In this document: positions 5,830 through 12,759 of the stretch, one piece after another
How the letters are laid out: every line of letters starts with the position of its first letter
Position numbering within the stretch: the first letter of the stretch is position 1
Origin: Deltaproteobacteria bacterium
GTDB taxonomy: Bacteria > Desulfobacterota > Desulfobulbia > Desulfobulbales > UBA5123
Direction of reading: 5' to 3'
DNA length: 17,322 nt
NCBI GenBank assembly: GCA_021788685.1
Contig: JAJYKH010000020.1
Coordinates: 1 to 17,322, forward strand
Notes under the pieces: generated by a model
Told to the model about the DNA's origin: nothing
Seen by the model: the letters and a program-made list of their open reading frames with translations, nothing else
The model's database searches: none
Made by a program: the position numbers and the translations under genes

Positions 5830-7163
5830 CCCACGCCACCATTCCCGTCATCGCCCTGGTGGGGCGGCCCAACGTGGGCAAGTCCACTCTGTTCAACCGG
5901 CTTTCCAAGTCGAGCAAGGCCCTGGTGGACGCCACCCCGGGGGTGACCCGCGACCGCCACTACGAGCGGGTGGTCTGGGAGGAAAGCGCGTTCCTGCTGG
6001 TGGATACCGGCGGCATCGAGACGGGCCGCCTGGACGACACGATCACCGGCCTCATCCAGGAGCAGACCCGCCAAGCCATCGAGGAGGCCAGCGTCATCGT
6101 CTTCATGATGGACGGCCGGGAGGGGCTCACCGCCGAGGACCACCGGGTGGTCGATCTCCTGCGCCGGGCGGGCAAGCCGCTCCACTACCTGGTCAACAAG
6201 ATCGATACCCCGCAGATGGAGGCCCAGCTGCTGCCGGCCTTTTATGAGCTGGGGGTGGCGCCCCTCTGGGCGGTCTCCGCCTCCCACGGCTACGGGCTCG
6301 CGGATTTCATGGCCGCCCTCACCGCCGGCCTCCCCCGGCCGGAGAACGGCGAAGAGGTGCCTCCGGATACCATTGCCATCGCCATGATCGGCCGTCCCAA
6401 TGTAGGCAAGTCGTCGCTCGCCAACCGGCTGCTGGGCGAGGAGCGGATGATGGTGAGCGACATCCCGGGCACCACCCGGGAGGCGGTGGACGCCCTCCTC
6501 GAACGGGAAGGGCGACGGTACCTGCTCATCGACACCGCCGGGATCCGGCGCAAAGGGCGGGTCACGGAGAAACTGGAGAAGTTCAGCGTCATGCGGGCGC
6601 TCAAGGCGCTCGAGCGCTGCGACATCGCCCTGGTGCTGATCGATGCCGAAGAGGGTATCACCGACCAGGATACCAAGGTCATCGGCTACGCCATGGAGCA
6701 AGGGCGGGCCTGCCTGATCCTGGTCAACAAGTGGGACCTCATCCGCCAGGACACCAAACGGCAGAAGCAGATCATGGACGACGTGGAGCGGCTCACCGGC
6801 TTCGTGGGCTTTGCGCCGGTTGTCCCGGTTTCCGCGCTCACCGGCTACGGCGTCAAGCGCCTCTTCCCGCTCGTGGAAAAACTGTACGACCAATACAGCC
6901 GGGAATTCGCTACCGGCCGCCTCAACCGCGTCCTGCAGGCGGCCGTGCAGGCCCATCCTCCCGCGGTCCACCAGGGGAGGCGGATCAAGCTCTATTACAT
7001 CACCCAGGTCGCTACCAAGCCCCCCACCTTCGTCATTTTCGCCAACGACCCCAAGGGGGTCCATTTTTCCTACCAGCGATTCCTGCTTAACCGGTTCCGG
7101 ACCGATCTCGGCCTGGAGATGTCGCCCGTCCGGCTCATCCTGAAGGAGCGGCAGCGGCGGTAG
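5826..7163 (+). CDS. der: Ribosome biogenesis GTPase Der (EngA)
   Basis: Double-GTPase protein that assists 50S subunit assembly. The product is 445 residues. First G domain: GRPNVGKS (13-20), DTGG (60-63), NKID (124-127). Second G domain: GRPNVGKS (189-196), DTAG (236-239), NKWD (301-304). The KH-like C-terminal domain runs from about 355 to 440, with RIKLYYITQ and PPTFVIFAN, both typical of Der. The start is GTG 5826, overlapping the previous stop as GTGA, with AGGAG at 5817-5821; the longer open frame upstream is a shadow of the kinase gene. It is the last gene of the tightly packed plus-strand group; only a weak plus-strand terminator follows, facing the ompA gene. Confidence 0.97.
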   Translation: MTHATIPVIALVGRPNVGKSTLFNRLSKSSKALVDATPGVTRDRHYERVVWEESAFLLVDTGGIETGRLDDTITGLIQEQTRQAIEEASVIVFMMDGREGLTAEDHRVVDLLRRAGKPLHYLVNKIDTPQMEAQLLPAFYELGVAPLWAVSASHGYGLADFMAALTAGLPRPENGEEVPPDTIAIAMIGRPNVGKSSLANRLLGEERMMVSDIPGTTREAVDALLEREGRRYLLIDTAGIRRKGRVTEKLEKFSVMRALKALERCDIALVLIDAEEGITDQDTKVIGYAMEQGRACLILVNKWDLIRQDTKRQKQIMDDVERLTGFVGFAPVVPVSALTGYGVKRLFPLVEKLYDQYSREFATGRLNRVLQAAVQAHPPAVHQGRRIKLYYITQVATKPPTFVIFANDPKGVHFSYQRFLLNRFRTDLGLEMSPVRLILKERQRR

Positions 7164-7181
7164 CCCAGGGCGCCTGATAGC

Positions 7182-7218
7182 AAAAAAGGCCGCGGCGGAT
7201 CTCCCTGCGGCGGCCTTT
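7182..7218 (-). terminator. Terminator between convergent der and ompA-like genes
   Basis: AAAGGCCGC (7185-7193) pairs with GCGGCCTTT (7210-7218) around a 16-base loop. Read on the minus strand the stem is followed by six T residues (A-run 7182-7187), a good intrinsic terminator for the ompA-like gene. On the plus strand the T run is only three, so it is a weaker stop for der. Confidence 0.8.
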
Positions 7219-7243
7219 CCGGAAAACGGCTCCCTCCTGCCGA

Positions 7244-8206
7244 TTACTGGAAGACGACCTGGAAGGTGCACATGACTTCGCTCGCCCGCCGGTTGAGCTG
7301 GCGGCCGAAGGCGGTTTCGTTGGTGGCCAGGGGGTGGGTCTTCCCGTAGCCGACGGTGGAGATCCGTCCGGGATCGATCCCGTAATTGCTCACGAGGTAG
7401 TTTTTGACGGCTTCGGCCCGCCGCTCGGAGAGCTTCTGGTTGTATTCCTCGGTGCCGACGTAGTCGGTGTAGCCCTTGATGGTGGCCTTGAGATCGGGGT
7501 TCTGCTTCATGAAGTCGGCCACCTTCTTGAGGTCGTCAGCGTGCCGGGGCTTGACTTCCGCCCGGTCGAAATCGAAGAAGACGTCCAGGTACACGCAGAC
7601 TTCCTTCTTGGCCTCGGGCTTCGGCGGCGGGGCCGGCGCGGGGGCAGCCACCGCAGGGGCCGGCGGGGCCGGCTTGGCCCCGCCCCACTGGTAGGTGAGG
7701 CCGACAGCGTAGGACAGGTTGTTGTAGATGTCGCCAAAGGAGATCAGGTGGCGGACATCGGCGCGGAAGGCCAGGTTGTCGGTCATGAAGTACTTCAGGC
7801 CGAGGCCGTAGTCCACCAGCCCGTGGGTATCGCCTGCGGCGCCATCCGGATTGGGGGAGATGCCCCCGCCGCCCAGGGCAAAATAGGGGACGAGCGTGCT
7901 GTCCGGCCGGAAATAGAACAGGCCGTCCAGATGGTAGACGTAGTTCTCGACATTGATGTCACTCTGAATGTGCTCGGTAGGGATGTAATTGAACATGCCC
8001 TCTACCCCGAAATGCTTGGTGAAATCGTAACCCAAGGCACCGCCCACCATGAGATTATGCTCCAGGTCCTGGTCGCCCTCGAAGAGATAACCGCCCACCA
8101 GGGGGCTGAAAGTGACGGCCCCCGGCCGGATTTCGGCGTGGGCGGTTCCCATTCCGGCAAACAGAATCACAGCGGCAACAAGGGGCATCATTTTCGTCCG
8201 GCTCAT
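7244..8206 (-). CDS. OmpA-family outer-membrane protein with peptidoglycan-binding domain
   Basis: A 320-residue envelope protein. It begins with a signal peptide, MSRTKMMPLVAAVILFAGMG then TAHA (1-24, probable cleavage after AHA). Residues about 25-175 alternate short hydrophobic strands and turns, ending in aromatic-rich strands such as YAVGLTYQW: an 8-stranded OmpA-like barrel. A Pro/Ala linker (178-200) joins it to an OmpA C-terminal domain (about 205-315): FFDFDRAEVKP, GYTDYVGTEEYNQKLSERRA with Asp248 and Arg263, the residues expected to hold diaminopimelate. It likely ties the outer membrane to peptidoglycan. Cys204 and Cys312 bracket the domain and could form a disulfide. ATG 8206 has an excellent ribosome site (AGGAGGAGGG) and gives the signal peptide; an upstream in-frame ATG at 8317 does not. 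It is monocistronic. Confidence 0.93.
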   Translation of the reverse strand: MSRTKMMPLVAAVILFAGMGTAHAEIRPGAVTFSPLVGGYLFEGDQDLEHNLMVGGALGYDFTKHFGVEGMFNYIPTEHIQSDINVENYVYHLDGLFYFRPDSTLVPYFALGGGGISPNPDGAAGDTHGLVDYGLGLKYFMTDNLAFRADVRHLISFGDIYNNLSYAVGLTYQWGGAKPAPPAPAVAAPAPAPPPKPEAKKEVCVYLDVFFDFDRAEVKPRHADDLKKVADFMKQNPDLKATIKGYTDYVGTEEYNQKLSERRAEAVKNYLVSNYGIDPGRISTVGYGKTHPLATNETAFGRQLNRRASEVMCTFQVVFQ

Positions 8207-8745
8207 TGGTCCCTCCTCCTCATGCAGGTTTTTTCTCGAGAATTGCAATCCGGCAGCCCGCGGATTTCCCGTGGCATGCTCATCAGGCCGCAGAGCAATC
8301 CGGGCCGGACCGCCCACGGGTGCATTGGCAAGAATGAATAACTGAACAATGGAAGAAAATAGAAAAAAAGAATCCCCACTAGCTACAATGCTAGCGTAAA
8401 AGGTGAATGGATGACCAGCCTTTTTTTGTGTATTCCTGCGGAAGCGGCGGGGATTCCGGAGGACCCCGGCGGAACGGAATTGGATGATCAGGCCATTGAC
8501 GGATGGGGCAGGCGATTGTCAGGGCGCCGGACGGGAAGGCCTCGTGCCCGCAAGGTGATGAGCCCGCGAAATCCCCGAAACCTGGCGGGGAACGGGGAAA
8601 CAACAGGTTAAAGGCGTGGACCGTCGGCGGAGCGGCTTTTGGCAGCTGACAAAAGATGATTGCGGCCGCTTTCGATTCCTGCTAAGGATGGATTGCCGCC
8701 GGGCGGCCGGCGTTGCTTCCTTCTGAAACCCGGGATGTCTTCACT
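8207..8745. other. Gene-free intergenic region upstream of ompA-like and ftsB-like genes
   Basis: A 539-bp divergent gap. An AT-rich patch at about 8335-8410 stands out from the GC-rich surroundings and is the likely site of the ompA-like promoter on the minus strand, but I could not define -35/-10 boxes with confidence. It holds a short inverted repeat CTAGC-TACAAT-GCTAG (8379-8394) and A runs. At 8567-8597 a run of CCCCG/CGGGG blocks could fold. Open frames at 8411-8611 (+) and 8391-8603 (-) have no recognisable features and look like chance. The long ompA leader could carry a small RNA, but nothing in the sequence shows one. Confidence 0.5.
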
Positions 8746-9060
8746 GTGAACGTTTCTCGCGTCAACCATCAGCGCCTGCGGGTGATCGCCATCGGAATGG
8801 CCCTGTTGCTCGCCCTCTGGGCCGTTTTCTCCCCCTTCGGGGTCGTGCGCTATCTGCAGGTCCGGAAGCGGCTGGCCACGGAGGCGGCCGATCTGGCCCG
8901 GCTGGAGAACGAGAACCGGGCACTGGCCAAGGAGATCGGCCGGCTCGAGCACGATCCGGCCTTCATCGAGGATGTCGGCCGCAAGCGGTATGGGCTGATC
9001 AAAAAGAACGAGCTCATTTTCGATTTCAGCAGGGAAGCCGCCGAAAAAAAGAAGCATTGA
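8746..9060 (+). CDS. FtsB/DivIC-family septum formation protein
   Basis: Small bitopic division protein. Counted from GTG 8746 it has 104 residues: a short basic cytoplasmic N-terminus, one membrane helix (about 12-34, VIAIGMALLLALWAVFSP), then a periplasmic coiled coil (about 36-69; VRKRLATEAADLARLENENR) ending in the family-typical LEHDPAFIEDVGRKRYGLI and KKNELIFDF. FtsB bridges FtsL and FtsQ in the divisome (family knowledge). The start is uncertain: TTG 8713 would add 11 residues; neither has a strong ribosome site, and GTG 8746 gives the more usual length. It stands alone; elsewhere this gene often follows eno. It faces gmhB, with a repeat array between the two stops. Confidence 0.85.
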   Translation: MNVSRVNHQRLRVIAIGMALLLALWAVFSPFGVVRYLQVRKRLATEAADLARLENENRALAKEIGRLEHDPAFIEDVGRKRYGLIKKNELIFDFSREAAEKKKH

Positions 9061-9063
9061 CGG

Positions 9064-9129
9064 CAAGTGAAGTGACAAGTGACAGGTCACAGGTGACAAG
9101 TGGCAAGTGATGGCGGGTCACTTGTCACT
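9064..9129. repeat. Degenerate AAGTGAC tandem array with palindromic ends
   Basis: Between the convergent stops the sequence is a degenerate array of AAGTGAC/AGGTCAC-like heptamers. AGTGACAAGTGAC (9071-9083) is matched perfectly in inverse by GTCACTTGTCACT (9117-9129), and GTGACAAGTG (9093-9102) also pairs with 9119-9128. The right arm encodes the C-terminal Ser-Asp-Lys and TGA stop of gmhB. The inverted pair could act as a bidirectional transcription end, although it has no T run. Confidence 0.8.
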
Positions 9130-9696
9130 CGTCCTTTTCACGATCCATTCCGCCGCCTCTCGGAGGTCCTCGGCGACAAACGCCGGCTGAGTCTCCTCCC
9201 CCGGACCGATATAGGCGAGGTCCCCCCGTCCGTAGCCGGTGAGCACGAGGATGCCGGTGATCCCGCAGTTGGCCGCCGCCTTGAGGTCCGTCCATCGGTC
9301 GCCTACCAGGTAGGAGCAGCCGAGGTCGAGGCCAAGGTCGCTGGCCGCCTGGCGGAAGAGGCCAGGGCGGGGCTTGCGGCAATCGCAGCTCTGCCGGTAT
9401 TCGGGCCGCTTGGCCTCCGGGTGGTGGGGGCACACGTAGACCGCATCCACGTGGGCGCCGGCTGCGGCCAGCTCCCGGTGCATCTGCGCGTGCACCTCCG
9501 CGAGCAGCTCGGGCGGGAAATACCCGCGGGCCAGGCCGGACTGGTTGGTGACCACCACCACCGGCAGCCCCTTCTCGTTGAGCAGCCGGATGCCGGCGGC
9601 CGCTCCCGGCAGGAGCCGGAAGCGGCTGAGGTGGTTGATGTAGCCCATCTGCTCGTTGATGGTGCCGTCCCGGTCGAGGAAAACCGCGGGCTTCAT
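9118..9696 (-). CDS. gmhB: D-glycero-D-manno-heptose 1,7-bisphosphate 7-phosphatase GmhB
   Basis: HAD-family phosphatase of the ADP-heptose pathway, removing the 7-phosphate from heptose 1,7-bisphosphate in the cytoplasm. The product is 192 residues (E. coli 191). HAD motif I FLDRDGTIN has nucleophile Asp8 and acid/base Asp10; motif II VVVTNQSG (46-53); motif IV GDRWTDLKAA (132-141). The zinc loop is Cys89, His91, Cys104 and Cys106, characteristic of GmhB and of the HisB phosphatase domain; the neighbour waaF favours heptose. The start codon overlaps the waaF stop (ATGA) and has a GGAGGAG ribosome site, so the two are translationally coupled. The last three residues and stop lie in the AAGTGAC repeat, so the extreme C-terminus is repeat-derived and of little functional weight. 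Confidence 0.93.
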   Translation of the reverse strand: MKPAVFLDRDGTINEQMGYINHLSRFRLLPGAAAGIRLLNEKGLPVVVVTNQSGLARGYFPPELLAEVHAQMHRELAAAGAHVDAVYVCPHHPEAKRPEYRQSCDCRKPRPGLFRQAASDLGLDLGCSYLVGDRWTDLKAAANCGITGILVLTGYGRGDLAYIGPGEETQPAFVAEDLREAAEWIVKRTSDK

Positions 9697-10754
9697 GGCG
9701 TCTCCTCCGGCTTCTGGCCATTTTCCAGCAGACGCAGCACCGCCGCCAGGACCTCCTCCACCCCGATTCCTTCCATGCAGGCGAAATCCTCTTTGCACTC
9801 CGGCTTCAGACAGGGCCGGCAGGGCAGGTCCTTCTGAATGACCACCGCCCGCAGCGAGTGCGGGCCGGTGGCCACCGCATCGGTGGAGCCGAAGATGGCG
9901 GTCAGGGGGGTCCTGAGGGCGGCGGCCACGTGCATGAGTCCCGAGTCGTTGGTGACGAAGGCGTCGCATACCTCGATCAGGGCCATGGCCTCGTCCAGCT
10001 TGGTCTTGCCGGCGAGATCGACCACGTGGCCGGGGAGCCGCCCCTTGATTTCGGCGGCGACCCCGGCATCTCCGGCGGTGCCGAAGACGAGGAGGGTGGC
10101 CCCGAGCTGCTCGTGGAGGCGGCAGGCGAGCTCGCCGTATTTGCGCGCTGGCCAGCATTTGGCCGGACCGTAAGCGGCCCCGGGATTCAGGCCGATCAGC
10201 GGCCGGTTGCCCAGGCTGGCCGCGAGCTCCTTGGCCCGGCGGCGCAGCGGCCGGGGGAGCTCCAGATGGAGCTCGTCGGGGCCGAGAGTGAGGCCCAGCT
10301 GCCGGAGCAGGTCCTGGTAATAGTGGACCTGGTGGATTTTCCGGACCTGGGGCCGGATGGTCACCGGGTGGGTGAGGAGCCAGCTCCGGGCGTCGCGGCG
10401 GTAGCCGGCCCGGACCGGGATTCTCGCCAGGCGGGCGAGCAGGGCGGCCTCGAAGGCGTTCTGCAGCAGAAGGGCCATGTCGAACCGCCGCGCCCGCAGC
10501 TCGGCGGCCAGCTGCCACAGGCCGTGGATGCCCCGGTGGGGGCCGTCGCTCCGGTAGAGGATGACCTCGTCCACGTGGGGGCTGGCGGCAAAGACATCGG
10601 CCACCCAGGGCTTGGCCAGGATCGCGATCCGGGCCTCCGGGAAATTCCGGCGGATGGTGCGGACCGCTGGCGTGGTCATGATCGCGTCCCCGATCCAGTT
10701 GGTGGAGCGGAGGAGGATGTTTCGGGGCCGGAGGTCGATGAGGGAGGATTTCAT
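9693..10754 (-). CDS. waaF: ADP-heptose:LPS heptosyltransferase II
   Basis: Glycosyltransferase family 9 enzyme adding the second L-glycero-D-manno-heptose to the LPS inner core at the cytoplasmic face of the inner membrane. The product is 353 residues (family about 345-350). N-terminal half: NILLRSTNWIGDAIMTTPA (12-30), the acceptor-side motif. C-terminal half: IGLNPGAAYGPAKCWP (187-202) and VTNDSGLMHVAAA (267-279) with Asp270 and His275 near the ADP-heptose site. A Cys-rich segment, PCRPCLKPEC (311-320) followed by CMEGI, is typical of the WaaF branch. ATG 10754 was chosen because it lies 11 codons before the conserved NILL motif; the open frame extends far upstream but into the rpsB region. 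No clear ribosome site is seen. It is co-transcribed with gmhB. Confidence 0.93.
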   Translation of the reverse strand: MKSSLIDLRPRNILLRSTNWIGDAIMTTPAVRTIRRNFPEARIAILAKPWVADVFAASPHVDEVILYRSDGPHRGIHGLWQLAAELRARRFDMALLLQNAFEAALLARLARIPVRAGYRRDARSWLLTHPVTIRPQVRKIHQVHYYQDLLRQLGLTLGPDELHLELPRPLRRRAKELAASLGNRPLIGLNPGAAYGPAKCWPARKYGELACRLHEQLGATLLVFGTAGDAGVAAEIKGRLPGHVVDLAGKTKLDEAMALIEVCDAFVTNDSGLMHVAAALRTPLTAIFGSTDAVATGPHSLRAVVIQKDLPCRPCLKPECKEDFACMEGIGVEEVLAAVLRLLENGQKPEETP

Positions 10755-10849
10755 GCGCGTCGGGAGGATTTCGACCTGCAATGTGCTAGTTTTGCCCGGC
10801 AGCGTCAAGCATTTTTCCGCCGCTTTCACTCCGGCCCGCAGGTATGGCC

Positions 10850-10878
10850 TTGCAAAAGACTCTCCAGGGTGGTAAAAA
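10850..10878 (+). promoter_or_regulatory. Candidate sigma-70 promoter for rpsB
   Basis: TTGCAA (10850-10855) and TAAAAA (10873-10878) are separated by 17 bases; each matches 4 of 6 consensus positions. The start would fall near 10885, leaving a leader of about 100 bases to rpsB. A translation-gene operon should have a strong promoter here; no better candidate is visible in the 229-bp gap. Confidence 0.45.
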
Positions 10879-10894
10879 AATGGGATTTTACCAC
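10869..10894. promoter_or_regulatory. Perfect inverted repeat overlapping the candidate rpsB promoter
   Basis: GTGGTAAAA (10869-10877) and TTTTACCAC (10886-10894) form a perfect 9-bp dyad with an 8-base spacer, AAATGGGA. It overlaps the candidate -10 box and start of transcription, the classic position of an operator. As RNA it could also form a 5' hairpin. No regulator is assigned. Confidence 0.55.
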
Positions 10895-10983
10895 GCACAT
10901 CCCGATTCAAGCCCCACTGGTGCTCCCGCCGGGAGTCGGGGCGCAGGGATGGAGGCACAACCAAAATCCAAGGAGTCGAATCC

Positions 10984-11751
10984 ATGAGCCAAGTCACCAT
11001 GAAGGAAATGCTCGAGGCCGGTCTGCACTTCGGCCACCAGACCCGCCGCTGGAACCCCAAGATGAAGCCGTACATCTTCGGCGCCCGGAACGGCATCTAC
11101 ATCATCAATCTCGACAAGACCATGCCGCTCTTCGACAAGGCGCGGCAGTTCATGGAGGAAACCGCGGCCCGGGGCGGCAGCATCCTCTTCGTGGGCACCA
11201 AGAAACAGGCCCAGGAGATCGTCCGGGAAGAGGCGGAGCGCTGCGGCATGTTCTTCGTCAACCACCGCTGGCTGGGCGGCATGCTGACCAACCACCAGAC
11301 CATCAAGAAGAGCGTCGAGCGGCTGAAGCAGTACGAGGCCATGAAAGAGGACGGCTCCATCAACCGCTACAAGAAGAAGGAGATCCTCACCATCGAGAAG
11401 GAGCAGGAAAAGCTGGAGCGCGACCTGGGGGGCATCAAGAACATGCGGGGACTGCCCACGGTGCTCTTCGTGATCGATCCCAAGCGGGAAGCCATCGCGA
11501 TCAAGGAGGCCAACTCCCTGTCCATTCCGGTGGTGGCCATGGTGGACACCAACTGCGACCCGGAAGGCATCGATTATATCATTCCCGGCAACGATGACGC
11601 CCTGAAGGCCATCAAGCTGATCACCTCCAAGCTGGCCGATGCAGTCCTCGTCGGCAAGGCGAAGCACGTCGAGGGCGAGCAGGCCGCGAGCGACAAGGAG
11701 ATGGAGGCCGCCATGATGGCGGGCAGCGAAGCCGCCAAAGCCGAGGATTGA
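10984..11751 (+). CDS. rpsB: 30S ribosomal protein S2
   Basis: Structural protein of the small subunit. The product is 255 residues (family about 240-260). It opens with SQVTMKEMLEAGLHFGHQTR, followed by WNPKMKPYIFG and NGIYIINLDKT, the S2 signature region; FVGTKKQAQ, HRWLGGMLTN and GLPTVLFVIDP are further S2 landmarks, and the coiled-coil insertion is visible at about 115-150. The tail (about 227-255) is Ala/Glu-rich. AAGGAG at 10969-10974 precedes ATG 10984 at good spacing. It heads the translation operon with tsf and pyrH. In E. coli S2 represses this operon through its leader; the 5' region here has a dyad, but I cannot identify an S2-binding fold. Confidence 0.98.
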   Translation: MSQVTMKEMLEAGLHFGHQTRRWNPKMKPYIFGARNGIYIINLDKTMPLFDKARQFMEETAARGGSILFVGTKKQAQEIVREEAERCGMFFVNHRWLGGMLTNHQTIKKSVERLKQYEAMKEDGSINRYKKKEILTIEKEQEKLERDLGGIKNMRGLPTVLFVIDPKREAIAIKEANSLSIPVVAMVDTNCDPEGIDYIIPGNDDALKAIKLITSKLADAVLVGKAKHVEGEQAASDKEMEAAMMAGSEAAKAED

Positions 11752-12016
11752 TCGCCGCCTGCCGCGAAGGGGAGGGCGGCTGATCGGGGCCGCCTCCCGC
11801 GGTAACCCGATCACAGGGGCATCGGAGCGTCGAGACGGCTCCCGCCTCATTTTGGTAAGCGATAACAGGGGCCGGAAACGCGCGAAAGCGGCCTGTGAGG
11901 CTGTGATCGGGTACGCGAACAGGCCGCTGACAAAGCAGATTCGGTGCCGGTGATCGCTTGCCTCCCGCATTTTTTTCTTTCAGCCACAACGCATCGAGAT
12001 CAGAGGAGCGAAGGAC
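11752..12016. repeat. rpsB-tsf gap with palindromic repeat-family member
   Basis: A 265-bp gap without a gene. Just after rpsB, GGGAGG-G-CGGC (11771-11781) pairs with GCCGCCTCCC (11790-11799), a hairpin without a T run. Then ACCCGATCACAG (11806-11817) is mirrored by CTGTGATCGGGT (11901-11912), and AGCGGCCTGT (11887-11896) by ACAGGCCGCT (11919-11928). The 20 bases 11919-11938 are an exact inverted match to 2669-2688, and TGATCGCTTGC (11951-11961) resembles the TGATCGCTAGC of that insert. So this is another member of the family seen between lpxA and lpxI. It may tune the ratio of S2 to EF-Ts mRNA, which is inference. Confidence 0.75.
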
Positions 12017-12610
12017 GTGGAAATTACGAGCGCAATGGTAAAAGACCTCCGCGACAAAACCAACGCGGGGATGATGGATTGCAAGAAGGCGCTGACCGAG
12101 ACCGGCGGCGACATGGAAAAGGCGATCGACCTCCTGCGGCAGAAGGGGCTCGCCGTGGCCCAGAAGCGGGCCGGCCGGGCCACCAGCGAGGGGACCATCC
12201 AGACGTACATCCATGCCGGCGGCAAGCTGGGAGTCATGGTGGAGGTGGGCTGCGAGACCGATTTCGTGGCCAAGACCGATTCGTTCATCGAGTTCGCCCG
12301 GAACGTTGCCATGCACATTGCCGCCGCCAACCCGGTGGCCATCACCCGGGAGGAGGTCCCCGCCGACCTGCTCGCCCGGGAGCAGGAGATTTACAAGAAC
12401 CAGGCCCTCGACTCCGGCAAGCCCGCCAACATCGTCGACAAGATCGTGAGCGGCAAGATCGACAAGTTTTACGGCGAGGTCTGCCTGCTTGAGCAGAAAT
12501 ATGTGAAGAATCCCGACATCACCGTCCACGACCTGCTCAACGAGCTGGTGGCTTCCCTGGGCGAGAACATCTCGGTCAAGCGGTTCTGCCGTTACCAGGT
12601 CGGCGTGTAG
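12017..12610 (+). CDS. tsf: Elongation factor Ts, short form
   Basis: Guanine-nucleotide exchange factor for EF-Tu. The product is 197 residues, far shorter than E. coli (283) but in line with the short EF-Ts of many bacteria. The N-terminal UBA-like domain spans about 1-55: EITSAMVKDLRDKTNAGMMD, CKKALTETGGDMEKAI and LRQKGLA. The core has TDFVA at 81-85, whose Asp-Phe pair inserts next to the EF-Tu magnesium site. The C-terminal end VKRFCRYQVG is typical of short forms. The start is GTG 12017, with GAGGAG at 12003-12008 as ribosome site. It follows rpsB as in nearly all bacteria, but across an unusually long palindromic gap. Confidence 0.97.
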   Translation: MEITSAMVKDLRDKTNAGMMDCKKALTETGGDMEKAIDLLRQKGLAVAQKRAGRATSEGTIQTYIHAGGKLGVMVEVGCETDFVAKTDSFIEFARNVAMHIAAANPVAITREEVPADLLAREQEIYKNQALDSGKPANIVDKIVSGKIDKFYGEVCLLEQKYVKNPDITVHDLLNELVASLGENISVKRFCRYQVGV

Positions 12611-12759
12611 GCAAACGTCCAGCAGCACTGCAATTAGGCTTGTCAGCGGGCCTGCTCGCGTACGCGAGTACAGTCTCGCAGGCCGCTTCCTAGCATCTGC
12701 GGCACTGCTGAACGTTTTCCGCCGGAGAGAGATACGTTCGTTCGACGCAAGAGGTGATG
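12611..12759. repeat. tsf-pyrH gap with nested palindromic repeat
   Basis: A 149-bp gap. AAACGTCCAGCAG (from 12613) is mirrored by CTGCTGAACGTTT (12706-12718) with one mismatch, next GGCCTGC (near 12650) by GCAGGCC (12678-12684), and at the centre CTCGCGTACGCGAG (12655-12668) is a perfect palindrome. GCTTGTCAGCGGGCCTG (12638-12654) and CTAGCATCTGC (12690-12700) match parts of the lpxA-lpxI insert. It is a third member of the same family. Confidence 0.75.

Noticed and set aside
8391..8611. Overlapping small open frames of 66 and 70 codons on opposite strands in the 539-bp gap
   Set aside because: No recognisable family, no good ribosome site, and each is the mirror of the other; chance is the simpler explanation.
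9858..11597. 579-codon open frame on the plus strand across waaF and rpsB
   Set aside because: It runs antisense to waaF and then out of frame through rpsB; the translation is Gly/Arg-rich without any domain.
11749..11957. TGATCGC repeated at the rpsB stop (11749-11755) and at 11951-11957, resembling a target-site duplication
   Set aside because: The right copy matches TGATCGCTAGC inside the lpxA-lpxI insert, so it is probably part of the repeat itself; seven bases is weak evidence alone.
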